34,228 bases of DNA from Candidatus Zixiibacteriota bacterium (GCA_029858555.1 JAOUEU010000007.1:1-34228), one strand, 5' to 3'; shown: positions 1 through 8,072, counted from the stretch's first letter. The notes: generated by a model from the sequence alone, not told the origin. Program-made: numbers and translations.

Positions 1-204
1 GACCGCGACAGCCGCTTTTTCGGCCACGTCCCGGAGCACCCGTCCATATCCGCAGCCGAGCTCCAGCACGGAATGAGAAGGTAATAGCCTCTCGGTGAGG
101 AATCGGATTTCCGCCTGCAGGTATTGCTGCACGCGGGGAGGTGCAATTTCATAAACGCGGCGCAGCCGCTTTGATGAGAGTTTCTCCGAGTAATAATCCG
201 ACAC
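1..204 (-). CDS. Class I SAM-dependent methyltransferase, N-terminal part (runs off window)
   Basis: The reading frame opens at a GTG codon (204-202) ten bases after the stop of the upstream ammonia-lyase gene; an in-frame stop at 216-214 excludes an earlier start. Sixty-eight codons are visible. Residues around 46-54 read VLELGCGYGR, the glycine-rich motif I of Rossmann-fold methyltransferases that binds S-adenosylmethionine, preceded by a helical segment (YYSEKLSSKRLRRVYE) typical of the N-terminal cap of small class I enzymes. The substrate cannot be told because the rest of the protein lies outside the window. The close spacing suggests co-transcription with the ammonia-lyase gene. The family assignment rests on motif I alone. 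Confidence 0.75.
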   Translation of the reverse strand, partial: MSDYYSEKLSSKRLRRVYEIAPPRVQQYLQAEIRFLTERLLPSHSVLELGCGYGRVLRDVAEKAAVAV

Positions 205-213
205 GGTGTCGAC

Positions 214-1410
214 TCAGGCGTCTGTAGTGACGACGTTTCTGAAGTTGACCGGATCGGTGTCGCCCTCGGTGTTGATCAGCAGAACCGATGACCGGGGCCC
301 AAGATCCAGTTGCTCACGGGCAGAACTCATCTTGTCGCTCTCCATCAGGGCCAGGAGTCCGGCCAGGCCGGCCGCTCCCGATTCCCCTGAAACCAGCCGG
401 GGATCATCACCGCATGGATGGTAAAACAGCCTCATGGCTCGCCGTGAGTAGTCGTCCGGAATCGCCATAAAGAAATCCATCCCCCGCTTGACATACTCCC
501 AGGCCAGTATCGACGGCGTGCCGCAATTCAGGCCGGCCATCATCGAATCCTGGTCACCGCGACTGGTACGCGTATCACCGCATCCGAATCGAATCGACTC
601 CAGGAGGCAATCTGCGGCAAGCGGTTCAACCGAGATGAGCCGGGGCCTTCTGTTCCGACGATGAACCGTGTAATACCATGCCGCGGCGGCGGCCAGCGCA
701 CCCACGCCGACCTGGATAAACACGGTATCAAAGGCCGACGGGCTTTGGTCGCCCAAGATGTCGTCGATTTCTCTGAATATCGTCGTGTAGCCGGCCATAA
801 TCCACGAAGGGATGCCCATATTGCCCGGGTAGGAAGTATCGGATATTATGACCCAGCCGTTTCGACGGGCATCAGAAGCCGCTTTCGTAACCGCTTGATC
901 GTAGGTGCCGTCCACTACCACCACCTCGGCGCCTTCACTTCGTATGCCGTCGATTCTCGCCTGAGAACTGTTCCGAGGCATATATATCACCGCCCGCTGG
1001 TTCAGCCAACGCGCCGTCCAGGCGACGCCGCGCCCATGATTGCCGTCGGTGGCGGTACAAAATGTGTAAGACCCGCAGTCCCCGCTGCCGGCTGTGTCGA
1101 GAAACTCCGGAATCGAGAGTCGCCGACCAGTCTCTGCTTCGACTCTGCTCTTGATGAAGCGGTGGATAGCATAGGAAGCTCCCAGGGCTTTGAAGGCCTT
1201 CAAGCCGAACCGCAACGATTCATCTTTGACCAGAATTTCGCCGACACCGATGGCGGAGGCGAGTGACCCAAGACTCCTGAGAGGCGTCGGTTGATATACG
1301 TCCAGGGATTTGTGAAAGGGAAAGATGTCGTCGCTGCCGAAAGTATTGAGACTGACCGTCTCCCAGTCCGGGTGCAGCTCGCAGTAAGGATTAAAGCTGA
1401 ACTGACACAT
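214..1410 (-). CDS. dpaL: Diaminopropionate ammonia-lyase (PLP-dependent)
   Basis: This fold-type II PLP enzyme splits 2,3-diaminopropionate into pyruvate and two ammonia. It matches E. coli DpaL/YgeX throughout: YQPTPL and ILVKDESLRFGLKAFK (Schiff-base Lys in AFK), TATDGNHGRGVAW (the Asp corresponds to the catalytic Asp120 of the E. coli enzyme), the glycine-rich GVGALAAAA phosphate loop, SGESGAAGL, and NTEGDTDP near the C-terminus. The frame extends to a GTG at 1509, but I prefer the ATG at 1410: it gives about 40 residues before PTPL and puts the Lys at position 74, close to Lys77 of E. coli. Neither start has a convincing Shine-Dalgarno sequence. The enzyme is cytosolic and probably catabolic. 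The methyltransferase gene follows closely. Confidence 0.9.
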   Translation of the reverse strand: MCQFSFNPYCELHPDWETVSLNTFGSDDIFPFHKSLDVYQPTPLRSLGSLASAIGVGEILVKDESLRFGLKAFKALGASYAIHRFIKSRVEAETGRRLSIPEFLDTAGSGDCGSYTFCTATDGNHGRGVAWTARWLNQRAVIYMPRNSSQARIDGIRSEGAEVVVVDGTYDQAVTKAASDARRNGWVIISDTSYPGNMGIPSWIMAGYTTIFREIDDILGDQSPSAFDTVFIQVGVGALAAAAAWYYTVHRRNRRPRLISVEPLAADCLLESIRFGCGDTRTSRGDQDSMMAGLNCGTPSILAWEYVKRGMDFFMAIPDDYSRRAMRLFYHPCGDDPRLVSGESGAAGLAGLLALMESDKMSSAREQLDLGPRSSVLLINTEGDTDPVNFRNVVTTDA

Positions 1411-1605
1411 TCTATCGGGCGATGAGCAAATGGTTGCGATTGTCCTGCCGTAATCTAAAGGAGCGTCGCCAAAACAGCAAGGACTAATGCTCGAAAAAAG
1501 TCGCTGCACAAAAGCCCGGACAAATCCCGAGGCGGCCCGAGCCCCGCTAGCCGGTTTTGCCGACCACAGCCCGGCCTCAAAGAACGTGCCCGGTCAACGT
1601 TCCGG

Positions 1606-2535
1606 TCAAAGCATCAATCCGAAATTGCCGCTCTCGATCCATTGTGGACGCAGCACGGACCAGAAATCGCCGGCCAGTCGGCAAAGCACGTAATCGTACG
1701 GCAGCCAGCCGTAACCCCGTTCGCCCCAGCCCTCACCCCAGGAATTGCGGATAAGAAGGGCTCCTTTGGAGCTTTCACCGCCGGAGTCGTGCTCTATCTC
1801 CAGCGCATCATCATAACCAGCCGCCACCACGGCCTGTCCCCAGGACGCTTTCTCCCCAGGTCCGGGAAAGGGCACCTTTCCCCCGTCACCCGCGCGGTTT
1901 ATGGACGGGAAACAGAAGAAGCCGAATACCGATGGTATGCCGGCCGCCAGAAAGGTTTTGACCGATCCCAGTACCTGTTCGGGCGACCGGTGACAGGCTG
2001 AGGGATCGTGACGAAAATACCGCAGACCGGTCAGGATTTCGGTGGCGCTGTACACTGAAGCAGGCGGCTCTTTGTCAAAATCCTTTACAACGTACGGCCA
2101 TCGCGTTTCGGGCGGCACACCAAGCAAGGCGAGGGCTCGTAACGTCTTTCGCAACCAGGCGCCGGTGTCTCCGTCCATACCCATCAGGCCACGGGCGGTT
2201 TTGTAAACAAACAGGCGGGAACCGTTCATCTCTCGGCCGAAAGCCCGGTTTTCCGAATACTCGATTACGCTGACGGCGGCATGGGCCGCGCAGGACCGAA
2301 GACCTTGCTGATCGCCAGCCGGTGAGAACCATCTGCGCAGATCAGTTCTTGACGGCATTCCGAGAACCTCGGGATCGGACCCGATGCCAAGCACAGCGGC
2401 CATAGCGCGAATCTCCGGTTCGTCCGAACTGAAATCGCGGAGATCGGGCAAAGGGGGAATCCAGCCTGCCTCGCCGATCTGGCAGGATTTGAGTGCATCA
2501 ACACGTCCAGCATCAAAGTGCATACCGTACCCCAT
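1606..2535 (-). CDS. Papain-like (C1 family) cysteine peptidase homologue lacking the catalytic His
   Basis: This is a 309-residue papain-fold protein with no signal peptide, so probably cytoplasmic. The nucleophile region is GDQQGLRSCAAHA (Gln of the oxyanion hole, Cys82), and the Asn motif is intact as IRNSWGEGWGERGYGW (Asn264). The motif that normally reads GHAV..VGYDD here reads WGQAVVAAGYDD: the catalytic His is Gln234, encoded by CAG at 1836-1834. The protein may therefore be a non-proteolytic relative or have altered chemistry. The start is ATG 2535, since an in-frame stop lies 18 bases upstream; a purine-rich AAGGCG lies about 12 bases before it. It is 215 bp downstream of the WYL regulator and may belong to the same accessory locus. 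Confidence 0.8.
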   Translation of the reverse strand: MGYGMHFDAGRVDALKSCQIGEAGWIPPLPDLRDFSSDEPEIRAMAAVLGIGSDPEVLGMPSRTDLRRWFSPAGDQQGLRSCAAHAAVSVIEYSENRAFGREMNGSRLFVYKTARGLMGMDGDTGAWLRKTLRALALLGVPPETRWPYVVKDFDKEPPASVYSATEILTGLRYFRHDPSACHRSPEQVLGSVKTFLAAGIPSVFGFFCFPSINRAGDGGKVPFPGPGEKASWGQAVVAAGYDDALEIEHDSGGESSKGALLIRNSWGEGWGERGYGWLPYDYVLCRLAGDFWSVLRPQWIESGNFGLML

Positions 2536-2750
2536 CGTTTCTTGTTCGCCTTACCTGCCGGTTCCTCCTTGCCCACGGCGCACTTCACATACTGCCGCCC
2601 GGCAGGTGTCCTCCCCAAGAATACTCTTATGTCCAGCCACGGTGTGGCGGCATTGCCATCAGGGAAACGGCCAGCACACGAGCCCGCAGCCGCTTCGCGC
2701 CTCGGCAGCCGAAAAACCGCCGCCGGGACCAAGGCCGTCCGTGGAAGGCA

Positions 2751-3368
2751 TCAGCCCAGGACAGACACTTTCTTGATGCCCGCGATGGATGCCTCCCGGG
2801 CGTCATCGTGTCTCTTTTCCGCCAGCTTCCAGCTCTTTTTAAACCACAGAGAGGGACTTTTTATCTCGACGAACCTTTTCGTTGAGCCGTTATCGCTGGT
2901 CACCAGGCTGACCTTCTTGTCACACATGATCGCCGCGTTGATCAGAATGGACGTTATCAGATCCGAGCAGTCGGCGGACCTGGCCAGATCGTCCAGTTCG
3001 TGTTCAAAGGTTTTCAATATCTCCTCGATCGGAAAGGATTGCCGCACGATGACCCTTCCGATGAGCTGCTCAATTTCCGCTCTGTACTCGTCGTTAAGTC
3101 TGCCTGCCAGCATTTTCAAAGCGCTGACAATCAACACCGATTCCTCAACCGTCAGATCATCAACGCTCCCTCGATCCTGGCTGTTCAGGCGATAAGCGCG
3201 ATGCTTACGGTCGAAAAAAACCGGAATGTTGGCCTCAGAGATGACATTGAGATACCGATAGGCCGTCCGTTCCGGTATTCTGCAAGCTGCCTTGATCGTC
3301 TCAAGGGTGGCTGACTGACGATGATTGAGCAGGTTGACCAGCAACAATATTCTATCTAGTTTGCTCAT
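2751..3368 (-). CDS. Compact HTH-WYL transcriptional regulator (DeoR/YafY type)
   Basis: Residues 1-60 form an HTH_11-type winged helix (KLDRILLLVNLLN, then IPERTAYRYLNVISEANIPV, then the wing FDRKHRAYRL). A helical linker follows, and the C-terminal 55 residues resemble a WYL ligand-sensing domain: KKVSLVTSDNGSTKRFVE, then LWFKKSWKLAEK with WKL in place of WYL, ending GIKKVSVL. At 205 residues it is much shorter than the usual 300 or more, because the WYL core is reduced and the WCX extension is missing. It lies 46 bp downstream of the small secreted-peptide gene. The linker holds a purine-rich stretch with two GGAGG-like boxes, the nearer about 18 bases before the ATG, unusually far. A role in controlling the surrounding locus is inferred from position only. 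Confidence 0.75.
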   Translation of the reverse strand: MSKLDRILLLVNLLNHRQSATLETIKAACRIPERTAYRYLNVISEANIPVFFDRKHRAYRLNSQDRGSVDDLTVEESVLIVSALKMLAGRLNDEYRAEIEQLIGRVIVRQSFPIEEILKTFEHELDDLARSADCSDLITSILINAAIMCDKKVSLVTSDNGSTKRFVEIKSPSLWFKKSWKLAEKRHDDAREASIAGIKKVSVLG

Positions 3369-3414
3369 GCCGCTATTCGGGATTCACCTCCTCCTTACTC
3401 CTCCCCGCGGAGCC

Positions 3415-3645
3415 TTATAGAGTCATGGCCCAGGCGGCGAGCAGAAAATCAATTATGGCTATGCTTTCGCCGGAATCTGCATACGGGGCCTGACTGGTGC
3501 CTTCCGGTGTCGAGTCTGCCGGTGGGTCGGTGCTGCTCCCGTCCGCAAAGGCCGCCGTCGGTGCCAGGATTCCACCTACCAGGCCAAGCAGCAGCAGAGC
3601 CAAGCAGTATCCAATCATGGTAGTTAACAGGGCTCTTTTTGTCAT
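3415..3645 (-). CDS. Small secreted peptide precursor (76 aa, unknown function)
   Basis: This is a short gene with a strong ribosome binding site (TAGGAGGTAATT then ATG). The protein has a classical Sec signal peptide: basic start MTKR, hydrophobic core about residues 11-28, and a likely signal peptidase I site AFA|DG after residue 34. The predicted mature product is 42 residues: an acidic, Ser/Thr/Pro-rich segment (about 35-60) followed by a hydrophobic C-terminus, SIAIIDFLLAAWAMTL. It has no cysteines after the signal and no recognisable domain. A sigma-54-like promoter lies about 50 bp upstream, and a WYL regulator gene follows. It could be a signalling peptide, a small envelope protein or a toxin-like peptide; the hydrophobic tail could also anchor it in a membrane. 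Confidence 0.75.
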   Translation of the reverse strand: MTKRALLTTMIGYCLALLLLGLVGGILAPTAAFADGSSTDPPADSTPEGTSQAPYADSGESIAIIDFLLAAWAMTL

Positions 3646-3693
3646 AATTACCTCCTACGCTTCCATGGGTGTTTGTAACGCAGGCGAGTTCAA

Positions 3694-3708
3694 ACAAAAA
3701 GGATGCCA
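3694..3708 (-). promoter_or_regulatory. Sigma-54-like -24/-12 promoter for the small peptide gene
   Basis: On the minus strand the site reads TGGCAT-CCTTT-TTGT, against the consensus TGGCAC-N5-TTGC. Both GG and TTG elements are present at the correct spacing, with two mismatches (final C of each box). The expected transcript start is near 3683, giving a leader of about 38 bases that contains the GGAGG box. Palindromes 85-195 bp upstream would suit enhancer sites, and a sigma-54-type activator gene lies just beyond them. Confidence 0.5.
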
Positions 3709-3792
3709 TGATTAACTGCAGCCGTGGTGTCGGATTAACTCATTGCTATATAGACAATTACAGTAAAATGTCTGAGCCGGGATACCCCCCTG

Positions 3793-3818
3793 ATTTGCCG
3801 CTCAAGTTACCGGCAAAT
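3793..3818. repeat. Perfect inverted repeat ATTTGCCG-N10-CGGCAAAT, candidate operator/enhancer site
   Basis: The two 8-base arms are exact complements with a 10-base spacer, centred about 105 bp upstream of the sigma-54-like promoter. The half-site TTTGCCG recurs at 3870-3876. There is no T-run, so a terminator is unlikely. A regulatory protein site is inferred. Confidence 0.5.
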
Positions 3819-3869
3819 TCGCAACAGACCTTAACTTGTTGATATACAAACAGAAAGAATGACGGCGGG

Positions 3870-3888
3870 TTTGCCGAAAAACGGCAAA
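3870..3888. repeat. Perfect inverted repeat TTTGCCG-AAAAA-CGGCAAA, candidate operator/enhancer site
   Basis: The two 7-base arms are exact and share the TTTGCCG half-site with 3793-3818; a third GGCAAA copy follows at 3891-3896. The core TGCC-N7-GGCA is the same as in the palindrome at 8207-8227. It lies 17 bp after the regulator stop codon, so a role as a weak transcript-end hairpin is possible, but on the minus strand the T-run is in the loop and not after the stem. Confidence 0.45.
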
Positions 3889-3905
3889 GTGGCAAATTGC
3901 AGGGC

Positions 3906-6900
3906 CTACATGTCGCGGCTTATATTGTAACGCTTGATTTTCCGACGAAGCGTGCTCAAAGGCATATTGAGAGACCGGGCCGCTCGTAATTGAACCCAGT
4001 TTTGTTTTATCAGAGCGTCTCGGATAGTCTGCTTTTCGTAGGTTTCACCGGCCTGTTTGGATTGTGGGTTGTCTCGCCCGGCCTGCTGGAATTCGGCCGG
4101 CAGCCCCGAGACATTTATGCGTTCGCCGGGATACAGGATGCAGCAGCGCTCCACGAAGTTCTTGAGTTCTCGGACGTTCCCGGGCCAGCTGTAGAACACA
4201 AGAGCTTTCTGAACTTCGGGCGTGAAGACGGGCGCATTACCTGAGGGCGACGCATATATGCTTATGAAATGTTCTATCAAAAGCGGGATGTCGTCGCGAC
4301 GCTCTCTCAGAGGGGGGACTTCTATTATGATAGTGTTGATGCGGTAATAGAGGTCTTCGCGGAACTTCTCTTCCCTGATGAGACGATGCAAGTCCTTGTT
4401 GGTGGCATAAATGAACCGGGTATCACTGTAAATGGTCTTGTTGCTGCCAACCTTTTCGAACTCCTGTAGGTCCAGAACCCGAAGTACCTTGGATTGCACG
4501 TGCAGGGGCATGTCGCCGATTTCGTCAAGGAAAAGCGTGCCGCCATCGGCGGCAGAGAACTTGCCGTCTCTTTCAGCCACGCCGGTTGCCACGTTCTGCG
4601 CCACGCCAAACAACTCGCTTTCAATCAGCCCCTCGGCGATGGCCGAACAATTCAGTTTTATAAGAGGTTTCTTGGAGCGAAGGCTCAGGTTATGAATCAT
4701 CTGACACAGAATCTCTTTGCCGGTGCCGCTCTCACCCATAATAAGAATGGGTGTGTTCGTCCGTGCGATCTCCGGCAGCTTGCTGAGCAATTCCCGCATC
4801 GAGGAGTCATTCGTGATAAAGGAGAGGTTGTCCCCGAGATCGGTGGCATCTTCGATCAACTGCCGATTGACCAGACTGATATCGCGGTACTCCTGAATGG
4901 TGGTCAGCATGACGGCAATGAAATTGGCGGTGGAGCTGATGTAAGTGACGTCATCCCTGTCAAACAGTGCCGGAATCGTGTGGTGATCGAGATAGAGAAT
5001 CCCCAGCAGCTTTCCGTCGAACACGATGGGTGTGCAAATAACCGACAGGATGTTATGTACGACTATGCTTTTATATCCCTTGGTCCGGGCGTTGGTCAGA
5101 GCGTTATCGATAACGACCGGCCTGGGGTCTTTGACCACCTCCTGAGGAATGGTGGAACTGAAGTCGGCAACATCCCGCAGGCTGTCCTCATCGCAGTTGA
5201 CGAAAGCCCGTACGCGCAACTCCGAAGACTGCTGGTTTTTCAGGAGGAGAACGCCGCGTTCCGCACCCGTCTGATCCACGGCAAACTCGACGACTCTCGT
5301 AAGTGACTTATCATAGTCCCGAATGTTCTTGAATACCTCGGAGATTCTAAAGATGAGGTCGATCATTCTCGTTTGTTTACCACCGTGGTCGGCCAGACTC
5401 GCCACCTGCTCCGACAATGATCGTTCCATAGCCTCGTTTTTCAGGGTTTTGGCCAGCTTCTCCGCCTGGAGCAGGAACTTCTTGGCGAGCTTCTCCTTGG
5501 CGTCCTCGCGATAACGTTCGGCCACTCGCCTGTAGACGATCGTCGCCAGAAACATGGCGCCGGATTTATCCAGAATCCTGTAAGCAGATTTGAGAATACC
5601 TATGTTTTCCAGCTTCTCGGCTGGCCGGCGCACTATCCTGGCCAGACCATGAACGGCCTCGAACAAGGGCGCCTCGCCTCTTTCAAACAAGGGCTGCAAC
5701 GATTCCGCGACTCCGAGCGCCCGCGCCGAATCTTTCGGGCCGGCGTTGACCAGAATATGAAACAGGCACAGAGAGGCGTAGTAGCGACACCCATAATCGA
5801 TCAGGGTGCCGAGTTGCGGTAACAATATCTGAATCTCTTGAGGGCGACCTTGATACAAACTGTTAAGAGTGCCAATGAACTCGAGCTCGGCCAGAGATGA
5901 TTTGTCATCGCAGGCCCGAAATTTCTCCGCCGCGGCCTTAAGGTACTCCTCGCAGGACACAGACTGACCCTGGTAAAGAGCGATTTCCGCCAGATTGTGG
6001 TACACTTTGCCGGTCACTTTCTCCGGTACCCCGGGGAAAAGAGACTCCAGAGCCTTGAAGAGAATCCGCCGGGCCGACTGCAAGTCACCTTCGTTGCTTT
6101 TCAGGAAGCCGTTGGACAAAAAGTAGACTATCAGATTATTTCGCTTGTGCGCCTGGGATTCCGAGGTTAGCGATCTTTGCAGCCAGTACTCGGCCTTGGC
6201 GTATTCTGCCAGACGCGTGTAACTGTTCGAGAGGTTGGCAAAAATCAACGGCAGCTTGGACCTGTCACGGGCTTCCTGCAGGTTCTGTATCGCGAGTTTG
6301 CCGTACTTGACCGATTTCCTGTAATCAGCGAGTTCTAGGTAGAGAAGGCAAAGGCTGAAGATTGTCGAGATCGATTTCCCCAAAAGATCACAACCGGCCG
6401 CCTTTTCAAAGCTGGCCAGAAGGCGTTTCTCCGCCTGCCTGAAATCGCCTCGTTTCCACTCCAGGATTCCGTAAGTGTAGAGAATCCTGATGATCAACTC
6501 ATCGAGATTCAAATCAACCGCCGTATCCCGGATCGAATCAAGCAGCCTTTCGGCCTCTCGATATTTACCTTGCGAACCGAGCGCCCAGGCCTCAAGTCGC
6601 CGGAAACTCAATTCGCCGGCCCTGTCGCCACGACGTCCCGCCTCGGTAGCTCCCTGCCTGGCGAGTTCCATGGCCCGGTCGATCTGGCCCAGAGTGTGTG
6701 CCAGAGTCGCCCGTTCATAGACGAGTTTCAAGTCAGTCTGTTCAGGCGAGCCCGACAACTCCAGCGCGGTGTCATAATAAAGGGCGGCGTCCCGGGACCT
6801 GTTCAGAATTACGGCCAGGTCCCCTAACTCTTGCAGCAGGGATATACGCGAAGGCACACGTAAGGCAGTCAGCCTGTCTTCATCCTCGGCAAAACCCTTG

Positions 6901-8069
6901 AGGCACAGGAATGCCTTCTGATAGCATTCGGCTTTTCGATAACTCGCGACCCGTGCCAGACAGTGCTCCAGCGGCTCGACGGTCTCCCGAACAACTGCCG
7001 GGGGCGCGGAATCCTCCAGCGCGGCGTAAGCCGACTGCAACTGCTCGTCACCTAGCATGAAATGCCAGTAATCCCCATATCTTTCGAGAGTCGCGTCCCG
7101 GACAAGGTCCCTCATGACCCGGTAGGCCTTGGGACTGTCGATTTGTGCCACCCGCGCCAGCTCGCTGGTCAATTCCTCGCCCAAACCCAGGACCTTATTC
7201 TGCTCCAGGAACGTTTTCTTCAGACTTTTGCGTTTTCTCCCCTTGCCTGCCCTGCTTTCTCTCAGTCTGGCCAGCAGCAGCATGGTCAACAGGGTCTTGT
7301 TGGCTGCCTGTAAAGCTGCCATATCGATAATTTCTCTTCGAGCCAGAGCATCCAAGAGAACGCGGGGGCGAAGCAGAGCTTCGCGCCGAGTCAGGTCCTC
7401 TGCGAGCATTTTGACCTTGCTCAGCATGGCTTGTGAAGCAGGCGAACCGGGCAGCGATTGGCCAGACTCAACGCACTTCTCGAGAGTCTTACCCATGGAG
7501 AAAACATCCACCTGCGGCGTCACTAGCTCATTGGCGAATATTTCCGGGGCAATGTGATCGGGTGTACCCAGGACTTTGGCCTGAAGAGAAGACCCGGTCC
7601 TGACCAGAAAATCCAGGTCCACCAGGATTATCGTGGGTTCCTTATCCTGCAGGTTAATCATGAAATTACTGAGCTTGAGATCACAGTGAACCAGATCCAG
7701 AGTGTGCAGATAGTCAATCACCAGACACATCTGCAGGAGCGTCGCGGGGAAATGAGCCCAGAATTTAACGGGAGTTATTGGCTGCCAGATTCCGTCATCA
7801 AGAAAAGGATACTCGATATACAGATTGCCGTCCTCGATGTGCTTTTCTCTGGCAGACAATACCTTACGGCTTTTCAACATCTGCTGGCATCGGAAAGAGT
7901 TATCGAGGATCGATCTTGCGGTGTAAGCGCCGAGCGATGACTCTCGATTGAGCGTTTTCAAGAAACACTTGTCTCCGGAGGCGAGCCTTATGGCCTGCCA
8001 TGATTGGCATAATTCATTGTCCGACAATAATTTTTCGAGTTTGAACTTTTTTGTCGACGGTTTAGCCAT
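3906..8069 (-). CDS. Ser/Thr kinase-TPR-GAF-sigma54 AAA+-Fis regulator (1387 aa)
   Basis: Domains in order: a protein-kinase domain (about 1-260) with Lys38, HCDLKLSN (Asp130, Lys132, Asn135), DLD in place of DFG (151-153), APE (174-176) and DVFSMG, but no glycine-rich loop; a helical TPR-like array (about 360-890); a GAF domain (about 908-1070); a sigma-54 AAA+ domain with Walker A GESGTGKE (about 1112) and Walker B GGTLFLDEIGDM (about 1176-1187); and a C-terminal Fis-type helix-turn-helix (about 1340-1387). The sigma-54-contacting loop normally GAFTGA reads NVATGV (1159-1164). The start is ATG 8069, with a 12-bp palindrome where a ribosome site would be. It is cytoplasmic, with no membrane segment. 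It probably phosphorylates or senses a partner and activates the adjacent peptide promoter; the target is inferred from position. Confidence 0.88.
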   Translation of the reverse strand: MAKPSTKKFKLEKLLSDNELCQSWQAIRLASGDKCFLKTLNRESSLGAYTARSILDNSFRCQQMLKSRKVLSAREKHIEDGNLYIEYPFLDDGIWQPITPVKFWAHFPATLLQMCLVIDYLHTLDLVHCDLKLSNFMINLQDKEPTIILVDLDFLVRTGSSLQAKVLGTPDHIAPEIFANELVTPQVDVFSMGKTLEKCVESGQSLPGSPASQAMLSKVKMLAEDLTRREALLRPRVLLDALARREIIDMAALQAANKTLLTMLLLARLRESRAGKGRKRKSLKKTFLEQNKVLGLGEELTSELARVAQIDSPKAYRVMRDLVRDATLERYGDYWHFMLGDEQLQSAYAALEDSAPPAVVRETVEPLEHCLARVASYRKAECYQKAFLCLKGFAEDEDRLTALRVPSRISLLQELGDLAVILNRSRDAALYYDTALELSGSPEQTDLKLVYERATLAHTLGQIDRAMELARQGATEAGRRGDRAGELSFRRLEAWALGSQGKYREAERLLDSIRDTAVDLNLDELIIRILYTYGILEWKRGDFRQAEKRLLASFEKAAGCDLLGKSISTIFSLCLLYLELADYRKSVKYGKLAIQNLQEARDRSKLPLIFANLSNSYTRLAEYAKAEYWLQRSLTSESQAHKRNNLIVYFLSNGFLKSNEGDLQSARRILFKALESLFPGVPEKVTGKVYHNLAEIALYQGQSVSCEEYLKAAAEKFRACDDKSSLAELEFIGTLNSLYQGRPQEIQILLPQLGTLIDYGCRYYASLCLFHILVNAGPKDSARALGVAESLQPLFERGEAPLFEAVHGLARIVRRPAEKLENIGILKSAYRILDKSGAMFLATIVYRRVAERYREDAKEKLAKKFLLQAEKLAKTLKNEAMERSLSEQVASLADHGGKQTRMIDLIFRISEVFKNIRDYDKSLTRVVEFAVDQTGAERGVLLLKNQQSSELRVRAFVNCDEDSLRDVADFSSTIPQEVVKDPRPVVIDNALTNARTKGYKSIVVHNILSVICTPIVFDGKLLGILYLDHHTIPALFDRDDVTYISSTANFIAVMLTTIQEYRDISLVNRQLIEDATDLGDNLSFITNDSSMRELLSKLPEIARTNTPILIMGESGTGKEILCQMIHNLSLRSKKPLIKLNCSAIAEGLIESELFGVAQNVATGVAERDGKFSAADGGTLFLDEIGDMPLHVQSKVLRVLDLQEFEKVGSNKTIYSDTRFIYATNKDLHRLIREEKFREDLYYRINTIIIEVPPLRERRDDIPLLIEHFISIYASPSGNAPVFTPEVQKALVFYSWPGNVRELKNFVERCCILYPGERINVSGLPAEFQQAGRDNPQSKQAGETYEKQTIRDALIKQNWVQLRAARSLNMPLSTLRRKIKRYNISRDM

Positions 8070-8072
8070 GAT

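Noticed and set aside
2592-2605. Palindrome CTGCCG-CC-CGGCAG before the papain-like gene
   Set aside because: Short and GC-rich; such sequences arise by chance here, and no link to other sites in the window could be shown.
2265-2732. Open frame of 155 codons overlapping the start of the papain-like gene
   Set aside because: No ribosome site or recognisable composition, and it overlaps the better-supported gene in another frame.
3384-3404. Purine-rich stretch with two GGAGG boxes suggesting an extra start for the WYL gene
   Set aside because: The frames starting there end within a few codons, and an in-frame TGA blocks extension of the WYL gene.
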